Shown here one piece after another: positions 47,407-58,588 of a stretch of DNA of 64,000 nucleotides. The stretch is from Hyparrhenia diplandra (Eukaryota > Streptophyta > Magnoliopsida > Poales > Poaceae). The notes under the pieces are model-generated. The model ran no database searches. It was not told the DNA's origin and saw only the letters and a list, made by a program, of their open reading frames with translations. The position numbers were made by a program, and so were the translations under genes. Position 1 is the stretch's first letter. Each line of letters opens with the position of its first letter. The DNA lies in assembly GCA_015847255.1 (NCBI GenBank), contig JADLZK010008989.1:248001-312000 (forward strand), written 5' to 3'.

Positions 47407-49654
47407 TTGGTCCTTGCCACACTTCTTTCCTAGAGCAAATGATTGGTGATCATATTCAAATATATAGTACATGTTGCAAGCAATCCTAGGTACTATAATT
47501 AAGTGTTTTGTCCTAATTAGCTAGCTATGGACATAGTCAAGTATTTTTACACCTACTCCTTACCGATTTTATATTTGCTTCTTGGCATTTCTTCATTTTT
47601 GGCGAGACATCTCTCCAATCGGGCCAGCTTGATAGCACGTAGGTGTCTCGGGTATTACGGCGTACTAAAAAACAACCCGGACACCGTCGGTCGATGGAAT
47701 GGTGTGTTCACATATGAATGTTTTCCTAAAATTCAGAATATTGATTTGTTGTGTTTTCTAGGCGCATTACTAACGAGATGTGAACAAAACAACACGGGCA
47801 ATGTTCCGTGCTTGAGGCCATGGGAACTACGAGGTTGTGGACATTGATGTGCCAAAACAATCGAATAGGTACATTGAAAATTAAAACCGATTATTGCCAG
47901 TGCGTGGGAATAAGAACTAGCAATTTTGTATGATATAGTAGGCATTTATGCATGAAAAGAAAAGCAATTATGATGTGCATTGCGGTTGTCTTATGGTAAC
48001 AAACAAATAAAGTCTGATGATTATATACAATACATAGGCCGAGAACCATTTTTAAGAGAATAGACTGTGGTCATACTTATGAAAATTAAACCTAAAAGGC
48101 AATCCAATAGAGAGCACATCTTATCTTTATCTTAATTTAAAAATGCAAAAAAAATTTTTGCAGCAACCATCCATTTGTTTAACATCTATTATAAATTCGC
48201 TAAAACTACGTTCTTATTATTTGAACATTTATGAACTGTATGGATAACTGTATTTTTTTGGTACAACCGTTTAAGCGAGAGATTCTCTTTGGAATAATTG
48301 ACAATTCCTATCGAAAACACTGAATGTTTTGATACTGACGGTAGAAGAGGATGAGAGATTCAATATCAATTTAGGTTTAGGTTTACAAGATAGTTGAAAA
48401 TTTTGATAATGCATCATAGCTCTAATATTACCTAAGATTGTGCATTTCATTTTGAATCATCATAGCTATAATATGCACTAATGCTCTTTCTTTTTCTCGC
48501 ATGTTGGACAACCATCTGAAAGGGGCAGCAGCAAATGATATGTGTAAAGACATGTAAGTAAATGGGCGACAAATAAGATTGAGTAAGAAGGCACCAGCAA
48601 ATGTTAATTTATCCTCTATAAAAAAGGCTTTGTATTTCGACTAAATGGGCCAACTGTATAAGAGTTCAAAGTGGTGCTAGAAATTTAACACAGTTCAATA
48701 AAATTTGACCCACTCCCTTTGAATTTGGAATGGTACATGGGTTATTTTAACCACTATAGCTCTAATACTTAGATTGTACGTGTAGCTCTAATATGCACTA
48801 ATACTCTTCTTTCCTACATGTTGAACAACAATGAGAAGGCACCAACAGTATGAAGACATGTACCTAGCAAATCGTGAATTTCTAGCACATCTCGACCGAC
48901 TAGCAATATGTGAATTTCTAGCACATCTCTCGATTTGAATAGCAATCTGTGAAGATATGTTGTCTAACTAGCAATTGTATGAAGGAAAGTAGTACTTGGG
49001 AGGAAACTTCGGGGGATAGCAATTGTTAATCAGTTGAAATACCACTGTCCCTTCCGATTCTATCTACCTCAATTTGTATGCTTGGTCATGGATGTCTTGT
49101 GAATGCTTGGGTGCATTGTTGTTGCTATTTATACTTGGGATCTTGTTGTGTGAATTTCTTCATGATTTTGGCATGTTGCATGCTAAGAAAACCTGTTAAT
49201 TTCTAGCAAATGTTTGATTTCTAAGCGCATCTCTAATTTCCTAGCATGGCCAGTAAATGCTTCAATAGTGGATGGATGTTCTTGTCTTCATCATATGGGG
49301 AGAAACACTTGATAGAATGCGGAGTGCTTGAGGGGTGGGGAGAAAAACACTTCTTTTTGTTGTTGTTGATAGAATGGGAGAGAAGATACTTGCTTTGTTG
49401 ATTGCTTGGAGGAAAAGATGATCTAGATCGGAGTAGGATAAGTTAAGTCGGGACTACGCCGAGAGAGAAGGCATGTCCGGTCGGCGCGTGTGCGGGGAGT
49501 TGGAGGGAGGAGGAACCCCGCGCGTGTCACGGGAAGAGGAACCCAGTGGCGCACACGAGGAAAGGAACCTGTCCGGTCGGGCGGTTAGCTAGTTAGATTT
49601 GGTTTCCTTTAACAAGTGTGCAAGCGGATCGGGGTTTTCCTACGGCGTGCGACT
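47407..49654. other. AT-rich sequence with internal duplication, no supported gene
   Basis: About 48470-48555 and 48770-48862 form a diverged direct repeat (shared 'taatatgcactaat', 'catgttg.acaac', 'aagacatgta'). Around 48870-48930 'gtgaatttctagcacatctc' occurs twice. The 106-codon frame 47527-47847 starts with a membrane-like stretch (YFYTYSLPILYLLLGISSFL) but I do not recognise it. Confidence 0.4.
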
Positions 49655-50692
49655 ACAATTTTTTCCACCCGAGGACATTCCCCATTTCCATTCAAGATAA
49701 AACAGAAATACAAGAGTTTGATTATAGAGTAGATAGACTAGAGCAAAAGACTAACTTCAGATTCTACCCGACTAAACCTGAACCAAACAAATCGGAGGCT
49801 AGAAGCATAGAGTTAAAGCTGATTACATCTAAGCGGCTGTGTGAGACGAAGCTCATGCCCCGGAACACATGTAGTAAAACATCTAAACGGCCTATGAGAC
49901 GAAGCTCATGCCCAAAACATAGACAGTATAACAAGTTTTGATGACGAGCCGGAGGGAGAGGGTATCAAGTTCGGTGTAGCGCAGATTCACTTATTTGTGG
50001 ATACTCCATCTTCAATCTTGTTTGCTATGAAACCATCATCGGGTAGACTGTCGGCATCATCACCCTCACGGCTTGTATTTGCAATTTGTCACGGCTTTCA
50101 TCGGTTATTTGCGAGATGAAAATCTCGATTCGCCATTCTCGGCATTGCATTTACTCCTTCGATGATATCTTCTCGGCTCAATTGCGGTAGAAGACACGTC
50201 CCAAAAGCGCGCATTAGGGCTCTTTGATGACAAATGATCTCCAAAGGACTTTTCAACAACTTTCCTTCAAAGTGAGCTCTATTTCGAGCTTTCGGAATGC
50301 CGACATATTCTTTGAAACACCCATGCAATGAATATCTTTATGGTTGGGTAACCATTTGTTACACCAATTCCAAAGCATTGTTCGAAGAATTTGGAATGTC
50401 TATAGCATTAATGAATTTGGCAATTGTAGACCAAATTACTCTAGCAATAGGGCATGTGAAGAATAAATGGTCACAAGATTCCTCACTAGTACAGAATTGA
50501 CATGTAGGGTCACCGGACCATTTTTTTATCATATTGTCTCTTGTCAACACAGCTTTTATTGGATAATAACCACATGAAATATTTTATTTTTCTGTGGTAT
50601 CTTGCCCTTCCAAATGATTCTATGATCATGACCTGAATCACTATGAGTTAAAGCATTGTATAAGGTTTTGACAGAGAAGACTTTCTTCTTGC
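49655..50692 (-). pseudogene. LINE ORF2 C-terminus (zf-RVT) and 3' UTR
   Basis: Minus-strand reading from 50692: YGKKKVFSVKTLYNALTHSD, then IIWKGKIPQKNKIFHVVI, a stop, LTRDNMIKKWSGDPTCQFCT, ESCDHLFFTCPIARVIWSTI. The last two are the zf-RVT block (CxxC...HLFxxCxxA..iW) at the C-terminus of plant L1 ORF2. Stops interrupt the frame. Below about 50330 comes the end of the ORF and the UTR, which holds a partial tandem repeat near 49827-49915 (gagacgaagctcatgcc twice). Confidence 0.78.
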
Positions 50693-50697
50693 CATAT
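50693..50697. repeat. Target-site duplication CATAT (left)
   Basis: CATAT directly precedes the TGAAAGG start of the left LTR and is repeated at 60340-60344 directly after the right LTR. Confidence 0.93.
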
Positions 50698-52226
50698 TGA
50701 AAGGTCCTAAATGGCTAGAGGGGGGGCGGGGTTAAATAGCCTAATAAAATTTCTACAAAAACACTAGAGCAACTTGTTAGTAATTAACAAAGCGTAAATC
50801 GTTTGCTCTAGCTCTACTTGTCGGCAAGCCTCCTATTGATAATTCTAGTTGCTATAGTCTCTAAATCACACACAAGGGCTATGTCTCAACTTTACCACTA
50901 GGTGAAAGAGCTAAGATACTCTAGCAACTAAGCAATTCTACACAAGCTACACAAGCACAATATATATCTCAAAGTAAATGCAAGGTAGAGAGGAGGTTTT
51001 ATACCAAAGTGTCGGCGTAAGTCAACCAATCACCGTAGGATGAATATCAATATGAACAATGAAGCCAATCACCAACGAATGACAAGAGACAAATGGAACA
51101 CAATGATTTACCCCGGTTCACTTGAGCACCCGTCAAGCTACGTCTCCGTTGTGTCGACCTTCTTACGTGTGGGTCAAGGTGGAGCTCACTCCAAGCCAAA
51201 TGTCTTTAGGCTTCTTGAACCCAAAGCAAATGAGAGGTACCCAAGACACGAGCAATAGATTACTCACACTTTGTCTTCCGATGAGGAGTGTGTGATCCTC
51301 TCACAAATCACGGAGGTGGCCAAGAACATACACCTTCTCTTGCCAACGCCTCCACCAATCACCAAGCTAGGCTAGGAGTGGTGCTCTCCAAAACAACAAG
51401 AAAACCACCGGCTCACAACGATCCACAAGTGCCACTAGATGCAAAGATCAAAACAAAGTGCACTTGAATCACCTCAACTCACTAGAATGGATGCTCTCAA
51501 GCAAAGGAGTGAGGAGGAGGATGTGTGCTCAGCTCTAGAGGTGTTAGGATTGATTCAAAATGACCAAAAGACCTCCCATGGCCGGCCAAAGGGGTATAAA
51601 TACCCCACACCATGAAATGTGGCCATTGGGGTGCAATCCACGCACAAAATCGACTGGCCGGGGCCCGGCCAGGACTCACGATGAGTCCGGTCGGTGGGTC
51701 GATCACAACAAACAAACCCCACCCGACCGCCAAACCGAGCTACCGGCGGCGTCGGTTCTTGGCGTCCGATCGCGCTTCGATCGCGGCCAGGATGCGTTTT
51801 CGATCGGCGTCCGGTCACCCGTCGACCACCGGCCAGAAACATGCTTGTTTTGGAATTCGGCCCGGACTCAGCGGCCGGTGCGTCGGTCGGATTTTGAACC
51901 TAGAGGCACATGAGGACCGATATGTATGATAGTTTTCCTCTCTTTATAGTGCGACTTATCGATCCTATAATCACTCACACCCTCTATGGTGTCTTGAGTG
52001 TAAAATCAAAATGGCCCTATGATATACCTTTGCCTTGAGCCCATTTTGATCCTCGAAACAAGCCATGTCATGCACTTGATCAACATTTGGATCATCTCGA
52101 CCCATCCACCATGACCACCATGCACAATCCTCGGCTTGACCAATCTCCAACTAAATCAAACACTTAGCGTAGAGATTACTCCCTAAGGATGTCATCAATT
52201 AGCCAAAACCAATCTAGAGATCTTCA
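50698..52226 (-). repeat. 3' LTR of the copia element (1,529 bp)
   Basis: Matches the 5' LTR from TGAAAGGTCC to GATCTTCA, with scattered substitutions and an internal deletion of about 220 bp around 51890 (see the 59789-60006 region of the other LTR). Confidence 0.93.
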
Positions 52227-52239
52227 ATCTCCTTTTTTT
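52227..52239 (-). other. Polypurine tract of the copia element
   Basis: Minus strand CAAAAAAAGGAGAT immediately upstream of the 3' LTR start TGAAGATC, typical for Sirevirus-like elements. Confidence 0.8.
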
Positions 52240-53319
52240 GGTAATTGGTGACAACCCGCATAAAGATTATATGATTAAGGGTTTTTGAACCTATCATGGT
52301 TGTCCAAGCATTTTGCTTACAATCATAGGATTGGACAATCATAATAAATTCAGTTTTGGTAGCATGAGCTCCCCTACATGTATGCCTAGAGTTTGGTATA
52401 GGCTTTGCATACATGTATGAATATTAAAATTAGGGAGTGAGCCATGTTACCAAAATGATGCTTATGGTGAAAGAATGGACCTTTGAAGCGTGATACCAAT
52501 CGAGTTGCGCCTTTCTCACCATACAAGTATCATGGATAACTAGATATTTCATCAAAAACTCAAAGTACCCCGTGAGATCATATTATAAGCATTGGTACTT
52601 GAATTTAGAGCGGAAATCAAAATATCTAGATACCACCTAAGCATGCTAGTTGATCAATCATCAATCAAGTTACCACTAGCATACATCACACAAGCATGTA
52701 TATATGGAATTTAAATACATGTGCAAGAGCAAGTCATATTTTAGTGCACAAACAAATGCAACAATAGGCTTATGAGCTTGCTCCCCTACTTGTGTGCTCC
52801 AAAAAAAAAAAAAAAAAAATGGATCCCCTTCAATCTTTATGCACTAATCTCTCCCCTTTGTCAACAATTGACATAAAAGGATTGATCGGGTTCTTTTGAT
52901 ATTGGAAAGATTAGTTTTCAAATTTGGCTAAATTTGGATAGCTTGCCATACATGTAATTCAGTTTGAACCAAAGACAAGCTTCTTCACACCTCAAGTGAG
53001 GGTTATCATGTCTATGTTGAACCACATATTTGACAATATATCCAAATTCAACACTTGAGATTGTAAGCCCACAAGCATGTCATATGTCATCACTGGATCA
53101 ATCAAGCATATAAGACAATAGTGATGGCACATATACATTGAAATTCATTGCTTTTCCATGAATGCAACCTAAAGGACAAGTTGTATGTCTAGATGATCTA
53201 GCAAGTCCTTAGATATTATGATGACATGTCAAACAATTTCACCTTTGCTTTGGCTCGGTGGAGAGGCATGTCACATATGTGGGGGTGCATTCAACTCATA
53301 TTGGAGAAGTCAAGAATGT
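52240..53319 (-). other. Noncoding stretch between pol and 3' LTR
   Basis: AT-rich, no envelope-like frame recognisable. Repeated 'cacaagcatgt' and 'gcaagagcaagtcat' type words and an A run at 52801-52819 occur. Sireviruses often have such a region. Confidence 0.6.
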
Positions 53320-53697
53320 TCAATTCATTTCTAAGCTTGCAAAATCTCTTCTCATCAAGTGGCTTTGTGAATATATCGGCAAGTTGATCTTGGTACCAAT
53401 TGGATGGATTGCAATATCTCCTTGTTGTTGATGCTCTCTAATGAAATGGTGCCTTATATCAATGTGCTTGGTTCTTGTATGTTGCACCGGGTTTTGAGTC
53501 ATCTTGCAAGCACTCTCATTGTCACAATACAAAGGTACTTTGTTGAAGTCAAATCCATAATCCTTCAAAGTGGACCTCATCCAAAGTAGTTGACAACAAC
53601 AACTCCCCGCACTAACATATTGAAGCCGGTAGAGAGTGTCACACTTGTTTGCTTCTTTGAGGACCATGAGACAAGAGATCTTCCAAGGAATTGACAA
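53320..53697 (-). pseudogene. copia RNase H, C-terminal part
   Basis: Contains QLLWMRSTLKDYGFDFNKVP, LYCDNESACKMTQNPVQHTR and TKHIDIRHHFIREHQQQGDI, the standard end of copia RNase H. The first about 35 codons of this frame are out of register; the true upstream frame is the RT/RNase H part ending at 53577, so there is a frameshift between about 53580 and 53640. Confidence 0.85.
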
Positions 53698-54380
53698 GTC
53701 CCACTAGTGCTTCTTCTATTGATCTTGCAACCACCATAGTCGGAGTCCGAGTATCCAACAAGCTCAAAGCTAGACCCCTTAGGATACCATAAGCCAACAT
53801 CTTGTGTATGCTTCAAATACCTCAATATCCTCTTTGCGGCCTTGTAATGACTCTCTCTTGGTGAGGATTGAAATCTTGCACACAAACATACACTAAACAT
53901 GACATCCGGTCTTGATGCGGTCACATAGAGTAGACTTCCAATCAAATACCGAAATAGCTTTTGATTAACCATGTTGCCTTTGAGATCTTGATCTAGTGTG
54001 CCACTTGTACCCATTGGAGTGGTAATGCCCTTTGCATCTTGCATGTCAAACTTCTTGAGCATGTCTCTTATGTATTTCCCTTGGCTAATGAATGTACCAT
54101 TCTTCATTTGCTTGATTTGTAGTCCAAGGAAATAAGTGAGCTCTCCAAGCATAGACATTTCAAACTCTTTGGCCATCATTTTAGCAAATTCTTCACAATA
54201 TGCTTGATTTGTTGACCCAAATATGATATCATCCACATATATTTGTAAGATGAACAAATCCTTGCCAATCTTCTTGGTGAAGAGAGTAGTGTCGGCCTTT
54301 CCCATCTTGAAGCCTTTCTTGAGTAAGAAGTCTCTCAACCTCTCATACCATGCTCTAGGTGCTTGATTCAAACCATACAA
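53577..54380 (-). pseudogene. copia reverse transcriptase and RNase H N-terminal part
   Basis: Begins in YGLNQAPRAWYERLRDFLLK and contains the catalytic FILQIYVDDIIFGST, LGELTYFLGLQIKQMKNGTF and YLIGSLLYVTASRPDVMFSV. The RNase H start is YSDSDYGGCKINRRSTSGTC. It copies element RNA into DNA in the virus-like particle. It is separated from the first RT segment by one lost base near 54430 and from the RNase H end by a frameshift. Confidence 0.9.
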
Positions 54381-54388
54381 TGCCTTCT

Positions 54389-54796
54389 TTAGGTTGTAAA
54401 CATGATTGGAATGATGATAATCTTCAAAGCAGGAGGTTGCTCAACATACACAAGCTCATTGATGAAGCCATTGAGAAATGCACTCTTCACATCCATTTGG
54501 TAAAGCTTGATGTCATGGGCACATGCATAGGCTAGTAGAATTCTAATTGCGTCTAATCTTGCCACCGGAGCATATGTTTTACCAAAGTCAAGACCCTCAA
54601 CTTGAGTGTAGCCTTGTGCAACTAGTCTTGCTTTGTTTCTAACCACAATGCCATCATGATCTTGCTTATTCTTGAACACCCACTTGGTTCCAATGACATT
54701 ATAGTTGGTTGGTATTTCCACCAACTCCCATACTTCATTTCTTTCAAAGTTGTTTAGCTCCTCTTGCATTGCCAATACCCATTCTTCATCTTTCAT
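54389..54796 (-). pseudogene. copia reverse transcriptase, N-terminal part
   Basis: Contains WVLAMQEELNNFERNEVWEL, GTKWVFKNKQDHDGIVVRNK, ARLVAQGYTQVEGLDFGKTY and QMDVKSAFLNGFINELVYVE, the first RT blocks with a catalytic Asp. It ends in a shifted tail after EQPPA, where a base is missing from the 'cctcctgctttg' stretch. Confidence 0.9.
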
Positions 54797-55401
54797 GGCA
54801 TCATCAATCTTCTCGGCTCTTCTTGTGACACAAATGTAAAGTGCTCACAAAATGCATAAAGTCTTCCTCTTGTTTGTACTCCACTTGCAATGTCACCAAT
54901 AATTTGATCAATTGGGTGATCTCTAGCAACACTTGTATTTTGGAGTATTGGTAGTTGATTGCTTGAACTTGGTTGATCACTTGATGTGCCTTGCACTTGA
55001 GATGATGTGCTAGCTTGTTGATCTTGCACTTGAGAACCACTAGCTTGACCCATTGGAGAAAGCACTTGATCTTTGTCATCATCAACATCAATCACTTGAG
55101 TTGGCTTGATGTGTCCAATGTCCATGTTCTTCATTGCATCTACCAATTGGGTTCCACCAACATCATTGTGATTTTCTTCTTCATCTTGAGACCCATTGGT
55201 TTCATCAAACTCAACATCATGTACTTCTTCAAGTTGACCACTAGTGCTATTCCACACTCTATATGCTTTGCTTGTAGTGGAATATCCAAGCAAGAAGCCC
55301 TCATCACATTTCTTGTCAAACTTGCCCAATCTAGTGCCTTTCTTCAATATGTAGCATTTGCAACCAAAGACTCTAAAATAAGCAGCTTGGCTTTCTTCCA
55401 T
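54793..55401 (-). pseudogene. copia integrase C-terminal region and linker
   Basis: Starts with YFRVFGCKCYILKKGTRLGK and continues FDKKCDEGFLLGYSTTSKAY, the post-catalytic integrase block, then an acid/Ser-rich linker (DEEENHNDVGGTQL) to DHPIDQIIGDIASGVQTRGR. A frameshift at the end separates it from the RT frame. Confidence 0.85.
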
Positions 55402-55624
55402 TCAATAGCTCATAGGGTGTCATGCCCATCATTGGATGACAATACAATCGGTTGATGTAGTAGCATGCGGTGTTGATTGCTTCGGCCCAAAATGATTGAC
55501 TCACATTATATTCACTAAGCATTGACCTTGCTATATCCATGAGAGTCCTATTCTTCCTCTCAACTAGGCCATTTGATTTGTGGTGTGTATGTGGGTGAGA
55601 ATTCATGTTTAATGCCATAGTCAT
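55373..55624 (-). pseudogene. copia integrase, catalytic Glu block
   Basis: NGLVERKNRTLMDIARSMLS carries the Glu of the DDE triad, followed by FWAEAINTACYYINRL and MMGMTPYELLNGRKPS. One extra base near 55580 puts it out of frame with the second catalytic Asp. Confidence 0.85.
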
Positions 55625-56465
55625 TGCAAAGCTCTTCTACTCTTGTATTCTTGAATTCACTCCCATTGTCACTTCTCACTTTCTTGATGGTAACATCATA
55701 TTCATTGCACACTTGCTTCAGAAATATCTTGAAGATGGAATATGTGTCACTCTTGTCATTGAGAAAGAATACCCAAGTCTATCTAGTGAAATCATCCACA
55801 ATCACAAATCCATACTTATTGCCTCCAATGCTAGTGTATGTGGTTGGACCAAATAAATCCATGTGCATTAACTCAAATGGCTTGCAAGTGCTCATGAAAT
55901 TCTTCTTAGGATGAGTGTTGCCTACTTGCTTGCCGGCTTGACATGCACCACATAACTTGTCCTTCTCAAACTCAACTCCATCCAAGACTCTCACTAGGTT
56001 GTGCTTCACAAGCTTGTTTAATTGCTTCATGCCAACATGTCCTAGCCTTCTATGCCAAAGCCAACCCATGCTTGATTTGGAGAGCAAGCATGTACTCAAT
56101 TTTGCTTCACTTGTACCAAAGTCAACTAGATAGAGATTGTCATGCCTAAAGCCTTTGAATATCAACTTTGAGTCTTTCATGCTAACAACCTCAATGTCAT
56201 CCACTCCAAATATGCACTTGAAACCAAGGTCACAAAGTTGTGCTACCGAGAGCAAGTTGAAGTTCACCTTGTCAACATGTGCCACATTGGATATGCTCAA
56301 ATCACTTGTGATTTCAATCTTGCCATGACCCTTGATCTTGCCTCTACCATTATCACCAAATGTGATACTACCACCACTTGAACTTGTATCAAAAGAGTTG
56401 AACATTCTAGCATCACCGGTCATGTGTTGAGTGCACCCACTATCAAGAATCCAATGCCTCCCCAC
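55570..56465 (-). pseudogene. copia protease and integrase first part
   Basis: HWILDSGCTQHMTGD holds the protease Asp. The pre-integrase zinc block follows (WHRRLGHVGMKQLNKLV ... LCGACQAGKQVG), then the first catalytic Asp (LMHMDLFGP). A TAG at 55779-55781 lies after VIVDDFTR, where a Trp codon is expected. The same frame continues to KKVRSDNGSEFKNT, the second catalytic Asp, and stops near 55572. Confidence 0.9.
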
Positions 56466-56493
56466 CGGACTTGTAATCCACCTACAAATTAAA

Positions 56494-57474
56494 TCAATGA
56501 GATTTAGGTACCCATCCTTGCTTGGGTCCTTGAAGGTTAGTCACCAAAGCCTTTGGCACCCAAATGGACTTCTTCTTTGGTCCCACAATTGGTGTACCAA
56601 TGAACTTTGCCTTCACACCATTCTCCCTCTTGGTAAGCAAATAGCATGAATTAAAACAAATCGAATGCACTTTATTTGCTTTCTTGTTGGTGTTCATTTT
56701 AGTATATTTTTGCTCTAGATGCCCAACTTGCTTGCATCTTTGGCAATAGGAACCATTGCTCTTCACAAAGCTAGGCTTTGGAGTCACAAAGGCCTTTTTG
56801 CCATTCTTGGGGATATACCCTCGACCTTCCTTGTTAAGGGAAAATCTTTGGCTACCCAAGCACTTTAGCAACTTGGCATCCCCACCATATTCCTTACCCA
56901 AGATGTGGGTGAGCTCATCCACCTCTCTCTTGAGAGTCTCATTCTCAACTAATAATGATGAATCTAAAACCTTTTCATCACTACTAGTGGAGGTAGAGTG
57001 GGTTGGTGTGGATGTGGAGGGTATGTTTGGTTCTTCAACATCAACCACGAATGGTTCATCTATAATGTCACATGTTGAACCAACATTCCTCTTGGAGACC
57101 AAGACAACCTTGTCACTCTTAGCTACTAGCAAGGATTGAGCTTTTTCAAGCTTTGTATGAGCAAGTTGAAGCTCCTTATGGTCTTCCTTTAGACACTCAT
57201 AGGATGCTTCTTGCTCCCTAAGCCTCTCTTTTTTCAAGAGAGGCAACTCTCTTTTCAAGGCCATACATTCCTTTGCCTTAGCTATGAGAACAATGTTAGC
57301 TTGCTCCATTGCCTCAAATATCTCATCTTTAGTGGGTTCATTTGATTCATCATATTCATCCTCACTATCATATTTTACTTCATTAGAGGATGGTTCATCA
57401 TATACCTTAGTGGCCTTAGCCATGAAGCATGAAGGAGGAGGATGAGTCAAATAGAGAAGGCTTGTCTTGATCAA
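56494..57474 (-). pseudogene. copia gag C-terminal region: coiled coil and second zinc knuckle
   Basis: An acid region (YDSEDEYDESNEPTKDEIFE) is followed by a long helix (KECMALKRELPLLKKERLRE) and then YCQRCKQVGHLEQKYTK, a CCHC-like knuckle whose last Cys is replaced. The end IWVPKALVTNLQGPKQGWVP is typical just before copia protease. The open part before 57421 overlaps the previous gag segment in another frame. Confidence 0.8.
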
Positions 57475-57940
57475 CTAGAGCCATTATAGCCTTGCCCTCT
57501 TCTTCTTCTTCGGACTCATCACTATTCCATGTCACAATAAATGCTCCATCTTTGCCTTGCTTGAAGGTGGCCTTGTTCTTGCCTCTTTTACAGTCCTTGT
57601 TGTTCTTCTTGTCCTTCCTATGAGGACATTCCTCAAAGAGATGATCGGGACTATCACACTTCCAACATAGCCTATTGTCATCATTGCCCTTGGAAGTGTC
57701 CTTCTTCTTATAGTTCCCAAATCTCCTCTTGTACTTGAGCATGGTGCCAAATTTCTTGACAACCAAGGCAAGTGCTTCATCAACCTCTTCTAGGCGGGGA
57801 TACATCACATTCTTCTTCTTGTACCTTTGCCTTGCCCTTGTTTGAGGTAGAGGATGCCTTGAATGCAACGGCCTTCTTTTCCTCAACCTTCTTGTCTTCC
57901 TTCTTCTCCTTGGCATCAACATCATGATCATACTTGTCAA
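57416..57940 (-). pseudogene. copia gag middle part with CCHC zinc knuckle
   Basis: From about 57790 it reads RLEEVDEALALVVKKFGTML, then CWKCDSPDHLFEECP, a good CX2CX4HX4C nucleic-acid-binding knuckle, and an acid end NSDESEEEEEGKAIMALV. The first 50 codons are out of register with the gag N-terminal frame, so a one-base shift lies near 57785-57815. Confidence 0.82.
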
Positions 57941-58541
57941 ATGTCAACACCTCTCTAAGTAGATCATTTGGCTTCTTTGAATCAAGCCCATCTCTTTGTA
58001 GTATGAGGATCAACATCTTGAATCTTGAAGGTAGGCTAATCAAGAACTTGTGACAAAAGTCTTGATCTTGTGTCTTGTAGCCCAAGGTCTTGAGGTCATT
58101 CACAATGACTTGAAGACGATAAAACATCTCAAGAATTGTTTCACCATCCTTCATCTTGAAGGTCTCAAACTCACTCTTGAGGCCATATAGCTTGGCACTC
58201 TTGACAACCTTGGTGCCCTCATATGTTTCACTCAATCTTGTCCACACTTCACTTGCACGATCCAAATCTTTGATTCCCTCAAATATCTTGGCATCAATGG
58301 CATTGTAGATGGTATTGAGAGCCATCCGATTGCAAGTGCGGTTTGCTCTATCCTCATCGGTGAGCTTGGCGGGATCAAGTATGACATAGTCATTCTCCGT
58401 CACCTCCAATACTCTCTCATGTATTGATCCAAGGTACATTGTCATCTTTCTCTTCCAATGATCAAAAGAACTCTCACCATCAAAGTGAGGTGGCTTTCCC
58501 CCAACATGGTTGAACACTATAGTAGCCATATCTTGCACCAA
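57780..58541 (-). pseudogene. copia gag N-terminal (capsid) part
   Basis: Starts MVQDMATIVFNHVGGKPPHF, just inside the PBS. DHWKRKMTMYLGSIHERVLE, VWTRLSETYEGTKVVKSAKL and MFYRLQVIVNDLKTLGYKTQ are the capsid blocks of Ty1/copia gag (UBN2-type). It forms the particle shell. It ends at a frameshift stop after CDVSPPRRG. Confidence 0.88.
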
Positions 58542-58574
58542 AGGGTGTTACTCCTTGCTAAAACGGTGACCACG

Positions 58575-58586
58575 GCTTTGATACCA
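58575..58586 (-). other. Primer-binding site, initiator Met tRNA type
   Basis: Minus strand TGGTATCAAAGC two bases after the 5' LTR end, complementary to the 3' end of initiator Met tRNA except for one base relative to the common form. Confidence 0.88.
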
Positions 58587-58588
58587 CT

